Of a DNA stretch of 64,000 nt, positions 44,324 to 53,318 are shown piece by piece. Each line of letters starts with the position of its first letter. The stretch's first letter is position 1. This stretch comes from Pseudomonadota bacterium (GTDB taxonomy: Bacteria; Pseudomonadota; Gammaproteobacteria; Burkholderiales; Burkholderiaceae_C): NCBI GenBank assembly GCA_021805805.1, contig JAJZEB010000006.1:1-64000 (forward strand), written 5' to 3'. The notes under the pieces were generated by a model. That model was not told the DNA's origin. It searched no databases and worked only from the letters and a program-made list of their open reading frames with translations. The translations under genes and the position numbers were made by a program.

Positions 44324-44871
44324 CACCGACGACGACGGTGCTGATCCTGCCCGGATGGCAAGGCTCGGGGCCCGGGCATTGGCAAAGCCTGTGGGAACGG
44401 CGGCACGGCGACCTGCGCGTCGAGCAACACGATTGGGATATCCCGCTTCGCGGAGATTGGATCTGCCAGCTCGAGCACGCTGTGCTGGCGCACTCCGGGC
44501 CACTTCTGCTGGCTGCACACAGCCTCGGCTGTCACCTGGCAGCGGGCTGGTCGGCAAGCTCACGCCACGCCAGCCGCGTGCGCGGGGCGCTGCTTGTCGC
44601 GCCACCCGATCTGCAGCGCGCCGACCTTCCTGCGGCGCTGCACAGCTGGCGCAGCCACGCGCCCGGCCGGTTGCCGTTCCCCGCCCACCTGGTCAGCAGC
44701 GACGATGATCCTTACTGCGCGCCGACCGCAGCGACCGCGCTCGCCGCAGCGTGGAATGCGCGCCATACCGCGCTTCCTGCACTCGGCCACATCAACGCCG
44801 CCAGCGGTCTTGGCGACTGGCCACAGGGCCGCGCGTGGCTGAACGAATTCGAATCCACCGAACTCCGTTGA
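44320..44871 (+). CDS. RBBP9/YdeN-type serine hydrolase between parA and parB
   Basis: 183 residues. ILPGWQGSGPGHWQSLWE and the nucleophile Ser68 in AAHSLGC, with Asp128-130 and His157 (ALGHINAASG) as the other catalytic residues, fit the RBBP9/YdeN serine hydrolases. The start is GTG, chosen for its overlap with the parA stop. Substrate unknown. It sits in the parA-parB operon, two bases before parB. Confidence 0.87.
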   Translation: MTPTTTVLILPGWQGSGPGHWQSLWERRHGDLRVEQHDWDIPLRGDWICQLEHAVLAHSGPLLLAAHSLGCHLAAGWSASSRHASRVRGALLVAPPDLQRADLPAALHSWRSHAPGRLPFPAHLVSSDDDPYCAPTAATALAAAWNARHTALPALGHINAASGLGDWPQGRAWLNEFESTELR

Positions 44872-44872
44872 C

Positions 44873-45769
44873 ATGAACCCGACCAACCCGCCTTCGGGCA
44901 AGAAACGCAAGGGCCTCGGCCTTGGCCTGGAAGCCCTGCTGGGCGCCGGAGGCGCCGATATCACCACCGCCGGACACCCGTCGACGCTGCCGCTGGACGC
45001 ACTGCAGCCGGGCAGGTACCAGCCGCGCACCCGCATGGACGAAGGCGCGCTGTACGAACTGGCCGAAAGCATCAAGTCGCAGGGATTGATGCAACCGATC
45101 CTGGTCCGTCCGGTCGCAACTGGGCGCTACGAGATCATCGCCGGCGAACGGCGCAGCCGGGCCGCGCGCCTGGCCGGACTCGACGAAGTCCCCGTGCTGG
45201 TGCGCGAAGTCCCCGACCACTCAGCGCTGGCCATGGCGCTGATCGAGAACATCCAGCGCGAGGACCTCAATCCCCTCGAGGAAGCGCAGGGCCTGCAGCG
45301 GCTGATCGCCGAATTCGCCTTCACCCACGAGCAGGCCGCGCAGGCCGTCGGCCGCTCGCGCGCAGCGGTCACCAACCTGCTGCGGCTGATCAACCTTGCG
45401 CCCCCGGTGCAGGACATGCTGCTCGCCGGCGACATCGACATGGGCCACGCGCGGGCGCTGTTGGCGCTCGACGGCGCCAGCCAGGTCCAGCTCGCGCAGC
45501 AGGTGCATGCGCGCCGGCTTTCGGTGCGCGAAACCGAGCGTCTTTGCGCGCGCCACGGCGCACAGCCGCGCGCAAGCGCAACGGCGGCACCATCGCGCGA
45601 CGACCGCGAACTCGAACGCCTGGCCGATCAACTCTCGGAACAATACTCGGCGCCGGTGCAGATCCGGGCCAAAGGGCAGGGCAGCAAGCTGCGCGGCGAA
45701 ATCGCCTTGCGCTTCCACTCCCTCGACGAGCTCAACGGTCTGCTCGCCGTGCTGCGCCAGCCCGGCTGA
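44873..45769 (+). CDS. parB: Chromosome partitioning protein ParB (Spo0J)
   Basis: 298 residues: N-terminal ParB/Srx domain with [13 protein letters not shown] (CTPase motif GERRxxA) and [20 protein letters not shown], the central HTH (about 150-230), and a C-terminal dimerization domain from about 245. ParB loads on parS and slides after binding CTP. It is followed closely by the convergent FIST gene. Confidence 0.96.
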   Translation: MNPTNPPSGKKRKGLGLGLEALLGAGGADITTAGHPSTLPLDALQPGRYQPRTRMDEGALYELAESIKSQGLMQPILVRPVATGRYEIIAGERRSRAARLAGLDEVPVLVREVPDHSALAMALIENIQREDLNPLEEAQGLQRLIAEFAFTHEQAAQAVGRSRAAVTNLLRLINLAPPVQDMLLAGDIDMGHARALLALDGASQVQLAQQVHARRLSVRETERLCARHGAQPRASATAAPSRDDRELERLADQLSEQYSAPVQIRAKGQGSKLRGEIALRFHSLDELNGLLAVLRQPG

Positions 45770-45795
45770 TCGGGATCCAGCGCAGATGTGAGCGC

Positions 45796-46740
45796 TCACT
45801 CCACGGGGTCGTCGCCGAACACCAGCAGGACGGCCGACGCCAACCGTGCGCGCCCCCCGGCGACCTCGCCGCGGCCGAGCAGGCCGATCAGCGCGGTATC
45901 GCCCAAGTGCCGGCGAAGCAGTGCGAGCTCGGCGTCGGCGCTGCCGAAATACGCCCGCCCGCGCTCGGCGCCGGCAATGTAGACCGCGCCTCTGGGCCCA
46001 GCGCCAAGCCCGCGCGCAATCTCTCCGGCAGCCACGCGCGCGTCGCGCCGCTGCTCGAGTTCGTCGCGCACCTCGGTCGCCAGCCGCACCAGGTCGCGCC
46101 GCACTTCGGCTGCGGCGTGCAGCGTGCACGGCCTCTGCCGCATGTCGACCGCCAGCCCGGCGCGCAGCGCTTGCGCGCGCCCCGGCAACAGCCCCCGCGC
46201 CCCCGGCGTCCAGCCACCCGTCAACGCCACCCGCGGCGCGAACGCGACGCCCGAAATTCCTCCGCGCAGCACGCCATCGGCGAGCTGGACGCCGTCGCTC
46301 ACCGCGCCGCTGAGCGATCCGGCACGCGCGCCAAGCTCGTCGAGCAGTTCGTCGACATCAGCCTCTGCCGCATCGGCGTGCACCAGCGCAGCACCGGCCC
46401 GCCATCCGTCCAGCCGTTGCGCGCCGGAGAACACGCGGAAATCACGCTGCTGCAACTGCAGCAGCATCACCGCCAACGCAGGCTCTCCGAGCACCGCGGT
46501 GTCGCCGCACATGACCCCGCGACCGCTGGCGCCGGCCCAGCGCGCCACGCCGCTGCGCACGCGCAGCGCAGCGACCACCTGTGCCAGCGCCGGGCGCAAG
46601 GCCTCGGTGCAATACAGCAAGCCAAGATTCGGCCGCGTCACCGTACCGGGACGCGCGCGCGCCGCGCCGAGCTGCTCGAGCACCTGCTCGAGCGCGACAC
46701 GCCAGTCGGCATGCCGCCCCAGCGCGGCCAGGTATTGCAT
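45796..46740 (-). CDS. FIST-domain protein
   Basis: 314 residues with a FIST-N part (about 15-190) and a FIST-C part (about 200-310; ARLASAVLLVFGDDP). FIST is a putative small-ligand sensor domain, sometimes in signal transduction. No kinase or output domain is fused. The start codon overlaps the stop of the PhaM-like gene (TGATG), so they are translationally coupled. What it does with PHA granules is unknown. Confidence 0.78.
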   Translation of the reverse strand: MQYLAALGRHADWRVALEQVLEQLGAARARPGTVTRPNLGLLYCTEALRPALAQVVAALRVRSGVARWAGASGRGVMCGDTAVLGEPALAVMLLQLQQRDFRVFSGAQRLDGWRAGAALVHADAAEADVDELLDELGARAGSLSGAVSDGVQLADGVLRGGISGVAFAPRVALTGGWTPGARGLLPGRAQALRAGLAVDMRQRPCTLHAAAEVRRDLVRLATEVRDELEQRRDARVAAGEIARGLGAGPRGAVYIAGAERGRAYFGSADAELALLRRHLGDTALIGLLGRGEVAGGRARLASAVLLVFGDDPVE

Positions 46741-47438
46741 CAGCCGCGCCCGCTGCGCCGCCGCGGCGCGCCGGTTGCTCCAGCGGCGGACACGGTCTTC
46801 GCCGCGGTCTTCTTCGTCGCCGCCCTGGCGCCGCGCCTGGTGCCCGGCTCCGGCGCTTGCGCATCCTCGGCGGACGTGCTCGACGCGGCGGGAATCGGCC
46901 ACGGGCTGTCGCGCAACGCCTGCGCCGCGACCTGAGTGAACTGCTGCCCGACCGCGCTCCACCACTGCATCGGATCCATCACCCCCGGCAACGCCGACGC
47001 GGCTGCGTCCTTCGCCTCGGGCTCGGCCTCGGGTGCCGACGCGTTGCGGCCCGCATCCGCCGCCGCAGCGCTCCCGGTGCCGCCTGCAGGCTGCGCGCCC
47101 GCACCATCGCGCGCCGCGGCACCCATGGCCTGCGCGCCGGCCTGCATCGCGTCGCTCATGCGCTCGGCAAGTCCGCCCAGATCGACATTCATCGTCTTCA
47201 GCGCCGACAAGGTCATGCGCTGCACCTCCAGGCCCTGGATCGTCGCCTGTGTCAGCCGCGCGTTGGCCTCAAGCCATTGCAGAACGGCCTTCAGTTCGGT
47301 GATCTTGCGTTCGAGCTCGTCCGCGTCCATCGTCGGCGCCATCCAGCTGGCGAAGCTCGACGGCATTCCCGAGCCCTTGAGCAAGGTCTGGAAGAACTCC
47401 ATGCCGGGCATCGACTGCTTGTTCGCAAATGGATTCAT
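46740..47438 (-). CDS. PhaM-like PHA granule-associated protein
   Basis: 232 residues. The N-terminal MNPFANKQSM... and MDADELERKITELKAVLQWL match PhaM, which binds PHB synthase and DNA and links granules to the nucleoid in Ralstonia. The C-terminus is Ala-, Lys- and Arg-rich (RRGARAATKKTAAKTV), resembling the histone-like tail of PhaM. It overlaps the FIST gene by one base. The location by parB is suggestive. Confidence 0.85.
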   Translation of the reverse strand: MNPFANKQSMPGMEFFQTLLKGSGMPSSFASWMAPTMDADELERKITELKAVLQWLEANARLTQATIQGLEVQRMTLSALKTMNVDLGGLAERMSDAMQAGAQAMGAAARDGAGAQPAGGTGSAAAADAGRNASAPEAEPEAKDAAASALPGVMDPMQWWSAVGQQFTQVAAQALRDSPWPIPAASSTSAEDAQAPEPGTRRGARAATKKTAAKTVSAAGATGAPRRRSGRG

Positions 47439-47618
47439 CACGGGCCTCGCGCCACGCCGCGGCGGCGATCGGCCCACCCGATCCGGCACGCGGCGCGTGA
47501 CCCCAGCATAGCGCCCGGCGCAGCGCTTGCCTACGACCCGCCGCCGCCACGCCCGACGACTCCAGGCCATTGCCGAGACCGGCAACACGCCTTGCCGCGC
47601 GCACGGCACAATGGCGAC

Positions 47619-48374
47619 ATGACACCGCTGCCGCAACGATGCAACCGCGCAGCGCTGCGAACCGCGGCGCTGGTCTGGCTGCTCGCCGTCGCACCCGCTG
47701 CACCCGCCGCACCTCCTGCGACAGCAGCTGCCGCAGTGCCGCGTTCCGACTGGCTGCCGTCGACCGATCTGCACTACGACCTGCGCGGTCACTACCTGAT
47801 CGGCTTGCGCGGCAGCGGCAGCTTTCTCTGGGTGCACGACGGCGACCGCTACCGCGTCTCGCTGTCGGGGTCCTCGATCGTGCATTTCGCATACACCAGC
47901 GAAGGCCGCATCGACGGCGCCTGGCTGGCCCCCGACAGCTACGTCGAGCAGGTCCTGACACGCCGCAAGATCGTCACCTTCGACCGCGCCGCCGGAGTGC
48001 TGCGTTTCACTGCGATTGGCGGCACCATGCCGCTGACGCAGCACCTGCAAGACAGCGCCAGCGTGTTCATGCAACTGGCACACGAGCTCGGCAGCGACCC
48101 GTCGCTGTTCGCAGCGGGTCGCCGAATGGCGTTTGTCGTCGCGCGCCCAAGCGGAACGACGACCTGGGGCTTCACCGTCGTCGGCCGCGAAACCGTGCGC
48201 ACCGGGATCGGCGCCCTCGATTGCTGGCACTTGCGCCATGCACCCAGCGACGGCAGCATGGGAGCCGAGGTCTGGCTGGCGCCGTCGCTGAGCAACCTGC
48301 CGGTGCAAATCCGGCTGCAGCACGACGGCGACGATTACCTGCTGTTCACGCTGCGCAGCGTGAGCAGGCCATAA
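47619..48374 (+). CDS. DUF3108 secreted protein
   Basis: 251 residues with an N-terminal signal peptide (VWLLAVAPAAPAAP, about 15-30) and a DUF3108 domain over most of the rest (about 45-245). DUF3108 proteins are periplasmic or outer-membrane beta-rich proteins of unknown role. The start ATG lies eight bases after an out-of-frame ATG. Confidence 0.82.
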   Translation: MTPLPQRCNRAALRTAALVWLLAVAPAAPAAPPATAAAAVPRSDWLPSTDLHYDLRGHYLIGLRGSGSFLWVHDGDRYRVSLSGSSIVHFAYTSEGRIDGAWLAPDSYVEQVLTRRKIVTFDRAAGVLRFTAIGGTMPLTQHLQDSASVFMQLAHELGSDPSLFAAGRRMAFVVARPSGTTTWGFTVVGRETVRTGIGALDCWHLRHAPSDGSMGAEVWLAPSLSNLPVQIRLQHDGDDYLLFTLRSVSRP

Positions 48375-48614
48375 AGTCCGCACACCCGGTGTCGTTGCCC
48401 TAGGTGTGCACGGCAGCGCGGGCTGCCGCGTTAAGGCATCAAGAAGTCGATGAATCCGAATCTTTCGCGAGGAGCACGTCAACCACCCGCCAGACCCTTG
48501 AAACACCCCGTCGCCGCCCTCAACTGCAGCACAAACGAGAAAGCGGGGCCGGCACAGCCAACTGCCACCGCCCCGGGTTCACACAGTGCAGCACCGACGT
48601 CAGTGAGGTTCGCC
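48375..48614. other. Intergenic stretch with two hairpins
   Basis: 240 bases without a gene. CACACC/GGTGTG (48381-48386 with 48403-48408) and CGGCAG/CTGCCG (48411-48416 with 48423-48428) can form hairpins after the DUF3108 stop. No T-tract follows them. Confidence 0.4.
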
Positions 48615-48887
48615 ATGCAAACGATGATCTACGATTCCGATGCCTTCTGCGTGTTCCAGCTCGACTGGGGCGAACACACCGCCGGTGACGACGTGCCGTC
48701 GCGCCATGGCGGCTATGAAATCGTCGACAAATTCGCGCGCAAGGAAATCTTCATCGAAGGCCGTGTCGCCGACGGTTTCCGGGCTCGCGTGCAACGGCTG
48801 ATGGCCGATTCGCCGAGCAGCGAAGACATCGACGAGTTCCTCGACGGCTTCTCGTCGCTTTCGCGGCAGAACCTGCACGCGCACTGA
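48615..48887 (+). CDS. DUF3567 protein
   Basis: 90 residues with MIYDSDAFCVFQLDW at the start and GYEIVDKFARKEIFIEGRVA in the middle, both diagnostic of the DUF3567 family common in betaproteobacteria. No function known. Preceded by GTGAGG, convergent with the MFS gene. Confidence 0.88.
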   Translation: MQTMIYDSDAFCVFQLDWGEHTAGDDVPSRHGGYEIVDKFARKEIFIEGRVADGFRARVQRLMADSPSSEDIDEFLDGFSSLSRQNLHAH

Positions 48888-48900
48888 AACGCAGCGGCGC

Positions 48901-50202
48901 TCAGCGCGCGCCCTCGGCCCACGGCCGCGCATGGGTTTCCGCGGCCAGCGCCACGCACACGGCCGCGACCACGACCCAGGCCAGCAGCACGCCGAACGCG
49001 GCCTGGAACGCGAACAGCCCGTACAGCCGAACCGCGCCGACGTGGCGCCCGTCCCACAGCGCGTCGAGCACCCAGCCGAGCAGCGGCAGCTGAAGCAGCG
49101 CGCCGACCATCACGCCGGTGTTGTGCACTCCGGTCGCGGTCCCGGCGAGTCGCGCGGGGACGGATTCCTTGGCCCACGCGAAACCGACGACCATCGCGCC
49201 CGAACCCAGCGCGCCGCCCAGCAGCCCGGTCAGGAGCACCACGCCAGGCGCCCGCGGCCATAAGGTCAGCAACGCAAATCCGGCCACGGTGGCCACCGCC
49301 CCGAGCCCGTACGGCAGCTTGCGCGCGCGCAGCCGATCCGACAACCTGCCCCAGAACACGCCGCCGACCGAAAACGCGATGAGCATGCCCGCGATCACCC
49401 ACGATGCCTGGGCGGGCGTGAAGCCGCGCTGCTGCACCAGGAACGGTGTGCCCCAAAGCGTCGTGAACGTCAGGAATGCTCCGCAGATTCCGCTGGGCGC
49501 GACGAACAGCAAGGCCGTGTTGCGCCATCGCCACACCTCGCGCAGGCCTCGCCAGACCTGTGCCGCGTCGTGCGGCGGTTGAGGCGCCAGCCAGTCGCGC
49601 CAGCCGCGCTCGTGCGGCGCGTTGCGGATCACACGCCAGGCCAGCGCCGACAGCGCCAGGCATGCAAGGCCGACCAGGGCCAGTGAAGGACGCCAACCGA
49701 GTCGGCGCGTCATCGCCAGCAGCGGCGCCTGCGCCAGGACCGCGCCCAGGGTTCCGGCCGACAACGAAAGGCCCGACATGGTGCCGAAAACCCGGGGCGC
49801 GAACCAGCGCGCCGATATTTCCAGCAACGACACCCACGCCACTCCGTGGCCCAGCCCGATCATTCCTCGCGCCAGCAGAGCCACCGGCAGGTTCGGCGCC
49901 GCCGCGAACAGCAAAGTGCCCAGCCCGGTGACGCAGGTGCCGAAAACGATCAGCGCCTTCGGCCCCCAACGGTCATTCGCAATCCCGGTCGGGATTTGTG
50001 AGGCCGCGTAGAAATAGAAATAGGAGGAAGCCAGATTGCCCAGCTGTGCTGCGTCGAGCCCGAAGTCGCGCATCAGTTGCACGTTGAGCACACCCGGGGT
50101 GACGCGCAGGAAAAATCCGGCCATGTACGCGGCCGCGGCCAGCGCCCACATGAGCAGCGCCTGGCGCAATGGCGGATGAGGCGGCAGTGTGGTGTCGTGC
50201 AT
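48901..50202 (-). CDS. MFS transporter (12 TM)
   Basis: 433 residues, twelve hydrophobic segments, with MFS signatures RWGPKALIVFG and GRLSDRLRARKLPYG. Its nearest relatives may be anion or organic-acid permeases, but I cannot assign a substrate. It is divergent from an ArsR-type gene; the two probably share a control region (50203-50293). Confidence 0.85.
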   Translation of the reverse strand: MHDTTLPPHPPLRQALLMWALAAAAYMAGFFLRVTPGVLNVQLMRDFGLDAAQLGNLASSYFYFYAASQIPTGIANDRWGPKALIVFGTCVTGLGTLLFAAAPNLPVALLARGMIGLGHGVAWVSLLEISARWFAPRVFGTMSGLSLSAGTLGAVLAQAPLLAMTRRLGWRPSLALVGLACLALSALAWRVIRNAPHERGWRDWLAPQPPHDAAQVWRGLREVWRWRNTALLFVAPSGICGAFLTFTTLWGTPFLVQQRGFTPAQASWVIAGMLIAFSVGGVFWGRLSDRLRARKLPYGLGAVATVAGFALLTLWPRAPGVVLLTGLLGGALGSGAMVVGFAWAKESVPARLAGTATGVHNTGVMVGALLQLPLLGWVLDALWDGRHVGAVRLYGLFAFQAAFGVLLAWVVVAAVCVALAAETHARPWAEGAR

Positions 50203-50209
50203 TTGGGAC

Positions 50210-50275
50210 CTTGACGGATTCCTTTCAATTTGACCACGGGGAACCTTGTCTTGCGTCAAAGTGGGCGTTCGACGA
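50210..50275. promoter_or_regulatory. Candidate shared control region MFS/ArsR
   Basis: TTGAC-type half-sites occur three times: TTGACG near 50211, TTTGAC near 50227, and inverted GTCAAA near 50256. They lie between the divergent MFS and ArsR starts and may form operators of the ArsR-type protein. Confidence 0.3.
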
Positions 50276-50293
50276 ACCCATAGACTGATCGCT

Positions 50294-50641
50294 ATGGATC
50301 TTGCCGCTACCTCCTCCTCCGTGTCGCTTGCCCATACTGGCGAGCTGCGCGCGCAGCAGTTGCGCGGGCGCTCGGGCGAGCTCGCCGTGCGTGTGCTCAA
50401 GGCCATGGCGCATCGCGAGCGGTTGTCGATCCTGTGCCTGCTGATGGATGGCGCGATGTGCGTGCGCGATCTCGAGCGCGGCGTCGGCATGCGCCAGGCT
50501 GCGCTGTCGCAGCAGCTCTCGCGGCTGCGGGCCGAGAACATCGTCGACGCCGAGCGCCACGGACGCTTCATGCTCTACCGCATCAAGACCCCGCAGGTGC
50601 TCGCGGTGGTCCGCGCGCTGTGCAGCGAACTGAGCAATTGA
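50294..50641 (+). CDS. ArsR-family regulator, SqrR/BigR-like persulfide sensor candidate
   Basis: 115 residues with winged-helix core KAMAHRERLSILCLLMDGAM, MRQAALSQQLSRLRAENIVD and YRIKTPQVL. Cys48 lies in the helix where SqrR and BigR keep the reactive Cys. A second Cys (Cys110) is in the last helix, but about one helical turn earlier than I remember for SqrR. Persulfide sensing is therefore a possibility, not a finding. It faces the MFS gene, which it may control. Confidence 0.82.
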   Translation: MDLAATSSSVSLAHTGELRAQQLRGRSGELAVRVLKAMAHRERLSILCLLMDGAMCVRDLERGVGMRQAALSQQLSRLRAENIVDAERHGRFMLYRIKTPQVLAVVRALCSELSN

Positions 50642-50830
50642 CCTGCCCCGTGGCCGATCGCGGCCGGCAGCGCGCGCCCGACTGACTTTCGGCGGGCCGC
50701 AGCAATCGCGCGCTGCGCGACCGCAAGCGCTGCTCGCTGCGCTTGCCCGCGACGGCGTCGATGGTTCCAGACGGGTACCGGATGAGGGGCAAAGCACCCG
50801 TTCGCGGGTAAGTGCCTGTACAGTAGCTGC

Positions 50831-51859
50831 ATGGGCATGAACATCGTGATCCTCGACGATTACCAGGATGCCGTGCGCAAGTTGCACTGCTTCGAGCGGC
50901 TGCACGGCCACGAGGTGAAAGTCTTCAACAACAACGTCAAGGGCGCGGGCCAGCTCGCGGTGCGCCTGCGCGACGCGCAAGCCGTGGTGCTGAACCGCGA
51001 GCGCACCATGCTCAACCGCGCGGTGCTCGAAAAATGCCCCAAGCTGCGTCTGGTCGCGCAGATCGGGCACGTCGGCCAGCACCTCGACGTCGACGCCTGC
51101 ACCCGCCTGGGCATCGGCGTCGTCGAGGGTCGCACGGACCCGGAACCGACCGCCGAATTCACCTGGGCGCTGATCATGTCGGCGATGCGCAGGCTGCCGC
51201 AGTACGTGGCCGGGCTCAAGCAGGGCGCGTGGCAGCAGTCGGGGCTGAAGTCGCAGGCGATGCCGGTCAATTTCGGCCTCGGCCAGCGTCTTGCCGGCAA
51301 GACGCTGGGCATCTGGGGTTACGGCCGAATCGGACGCCTGGTCGCGCGCTACGGACGTGCGTTCGACATGCGGGTCCTGGTCTGGGGCGGCGAGGCTTCG
51401 CAACGCAACGCGCGTGAGGAAGGATTCCAGGTCGCCGAGTCGCGGCAGTCCCTGTTCGCCGACAGCGACGTGCTGAGCTTGCACATGCGCCTGTCCGAAA
51501 GCACGCGCGCAGTGGTCACATTGGCCGACCTGTCGAGAATGAAACCGCAGGCGGTTCTGGTCAATACCGCGCGCGCAGAACTCATCGCCCCCGACGCCTT
51601 GGTCGCGGCGCTCAATCGCGGCCGCCCCGGAATCGCCGCCGTCGACGTCTTCGAATCCGAGCCGATCATGCGCGGCAACCCGCTGCTGCGGCTCGAGAAT
51701 GCCATCTGCACGCCGCACATCGGCTACGTCGAATCCGAGCATTACGAACGCCTGTTCGGTCAGGCGTTCGACGCCATCGTCCGCTTTGCCAGCGGCGACT
51801 TCGGCTCCCTGCTCAACCCCGGCGCACTGAACCGGGTGCACGCGCCGCCGCCGCCGTAG
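50831..51859 (+). CDS. D-2-hydroxyacid dehydrogenase (phosphoglycerate dehydrogenase-like)
   Basis: 342 residues. NAD-binding domain has the Rossmann motif GIWGYGRIGRLVARYGRAF (about 158-176); RxxE-D-H catalytic set corresponds to Arg in VNTARAELI, Glu in DVFESEP and His in TPHIGYVE. Members oxidise D-3-phosphoglycerate or reduce 2-oxoacids; substrate undecided. The start may be MGMN or the ATG six bases later. Convergent with mnmE. Confidence 0.87.
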   Translation: MGMNIVILDDYQDAVRKLHCFERLHGHEVKVFNNNVKGAGQLAVRLRDAQAVVLNRERTMLNRAVLEKCPKLRLVAQIGHVGQHLDVDACTRLGIGVVEGRTDPEPTAEFTWALIMSAMRRLPQYVAGLKQGAWQQSGLKSQAMPVNFGLGQRLAGKTLGIWGYGRIGRLVARYGRAFDMRVLVWGGEASQRNAREEGFQVAESRQSLFADSDVLSLHMRLSESTRAVVTLADLSRMKPQAVLVNTARAELIAPDALVAALNRGRPGIAAVDVFESEPIMRGNPLLRLENAICTPHIGYVESEHYERLFGQAFDAIVRFASGDFGSLLNPGALNRVHAPPPP

Positions 51860-51886
51860 CGCGCCGCGGTCGCGCCCGGTCCTGCG

Positions 51887-53299
51887 CTACTTCCCGATGC
51901 AGAACCGGCCGAAGATGTCTCCGAGCAATGCATCGGCGCTGACCTCTCCGGTGATGGTCATCAATGCGTCGTGCGCCAGCCGCAGTTCCTCGGCCAGCAG
52001 TTCCAGATGTTCGTAGCCGAGTTCGCTCCGCGCCGATTGCAGGTGCCCGGCGCACGCGCTCAGCGCCTGCACGTGGCGCGTGCGGGCCAGGAAGACACCG
52101 TCGGGAAGCGCCTGCCAGCCGCACGCCCGCAACAGCTCGGCGCGCAGCTCGTCGAGCCCTGAGTGTTCGCGCGCCGACAGCAGCAGGCCACGGCCGTCGC
52201 CCCAACCTTGCGCCGCGGCGAAAGCGTCACGTGCCGCCGCGGCGTCGCCGCGCGCATCGGCCTTGTTCCACAGATGCAGCGGCGCCACCGAGGCGTGGTC
52301 CGCGAGCCGGCGCGCGATGCGCGCCTCGTCGGCCGCATACTGCGGCTGCTCCAGCCGGGTGAGATCGTGCAGGAACAGCACCGCATCCGCGTCGGCGATC
52401 GCGTCCCAGCTGCGCTGCACGCCGATGCGCTCGACCGGATCGCTGCTGTCGCGCAAGCCCGCGGTGTCGATCACGTGCAGCGCAACGCCGTCGATCTGGA
52501 TCGATTCGCTGACGCGGTCGCGCGTGGTCCCGGCCACGTCGGTGACGATGGCCAGCTCGGCCCCGGCCAGCGCGTTCAGCAACGAACTCTTGCCCACGTT
52601 GGGTTGGCCGGCCAGCACCACCCGCATGCCGTCGCGCAGCAGCGCGCCCTGGCGGGTGCGCTGCAATGCGGCGTCGAGCCGCGCCTGAAGCTCGTCCAGC
52701 CGCGCATCGACTTGCGCCGAGCGCACGAAATCGATGTCCTCGTCCGGAAAATCCAGCGTCGCTTCGACCAGTGCGCGCAACGCGCGCAGCTCCGCAGCCA
52801 GCGCGTTCACCAGGGTCGAGAGTTCGCCGCTCAGCGCCCGGGTCGCGCTGCGCACCGCACTGGCCGTGGTCGCGTCGATCAGGTCGGCCACCGCCTCGGC
52901 CTGGGCCAGGTCGAGCTTGCCGTTGAGAAACGCACGCTGCGTGAACTCTCCCGGTTCGGCAAGGCGCAGACCGCTGTGGCGGCCGCGTTCGAGCACGGTC
53001 TCCAGCGCCAGTTGCAGCAGCGCCGCGCCGCCGTGCAACTGCAGCTCGAGCACGTCCTCGCCCGTGTACGAGTGCGGCGCGACGAAATACAGCACCAGCG
53101 CGCGGTCGAGAAGTCGCCCGGCCGTGTCGTGCAGCGGGCGCAGCGTGGCCTGCCGCGGCTGCGGCGCACTGCCGCCGCACAGCGCCGCAGCCAGGCCGCC
53201 GAGGTCGCGCCCGGAAATCCGCACGATGCCGACTGCGCCGCGCCCGGGCGCGGTGGCCAGCGCGGCGATCGGCGCGTCGCGTGACGCCAGTGTCGGCAT
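51887..53299 (-). CDS. mnmE: tRNA modification GTPase MnmE (TrmE)
   Basis: 470 residues: N-terminal TrmE-N fold binding formyl-folate (about 1-120), a GTPase domain with [14 protein letters not shown] and DVAGTTRD, and the terminal FCIGK with the catalytic Cys467. It works with MnmG on U34 of tRNA. Start taken at ATG; a GTG one codon upstream is possible. Separated from yidC by 19 bases. Confidence 0.97.
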   Translation of the reverse strand: MPTLASRDAPIAALATAPGRGAVGIVRISGRDLGGLAAALCGGSAPQPRQATLRPLHDTAGRLLDRALVLYFVAPHSYTGEDVLELQLHGGAALLQLALETVLERGRHSGLRLAEPGEFTQRAFLNGKLDLAQAEAVADLIDATTASAVRSATRALSGELSTLVNALAAELRALRALVEATLDFPDEDIDFVRSAQVDARLDELQARLDAALQRTRQGALLRDGMRVVLAGQPNVGKSSLLNALAGAELAIVTDVAGTTRDRVSESIQIDGVALHVIDTAGLRDSSDPVERIGVQRSWDAIADADAVLFLHDLTRLEQPQYAADEARIARRLADHASVAPLHLWNKADARGDAAAARDAFAAAQGWGDGRGLLLSAREHSGLDELRAELLRACGWQALPDGVFLARTRHVQALSACAGHLQSARSELGYEHLELLAEELRLAHDALMTITGEVSADALLGDIFGRFCIGK

Positions 53300-53318
53300 C
53301 ACCGCACCCCGGTCGGCT

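Noticed and set aside
50723-50746. GCAAGCG/CGCTTGC hairpin after the ArsR gene as a terminator
   Set aside because: No T-tract follows, so it is not a convincing intrinsic terminator.
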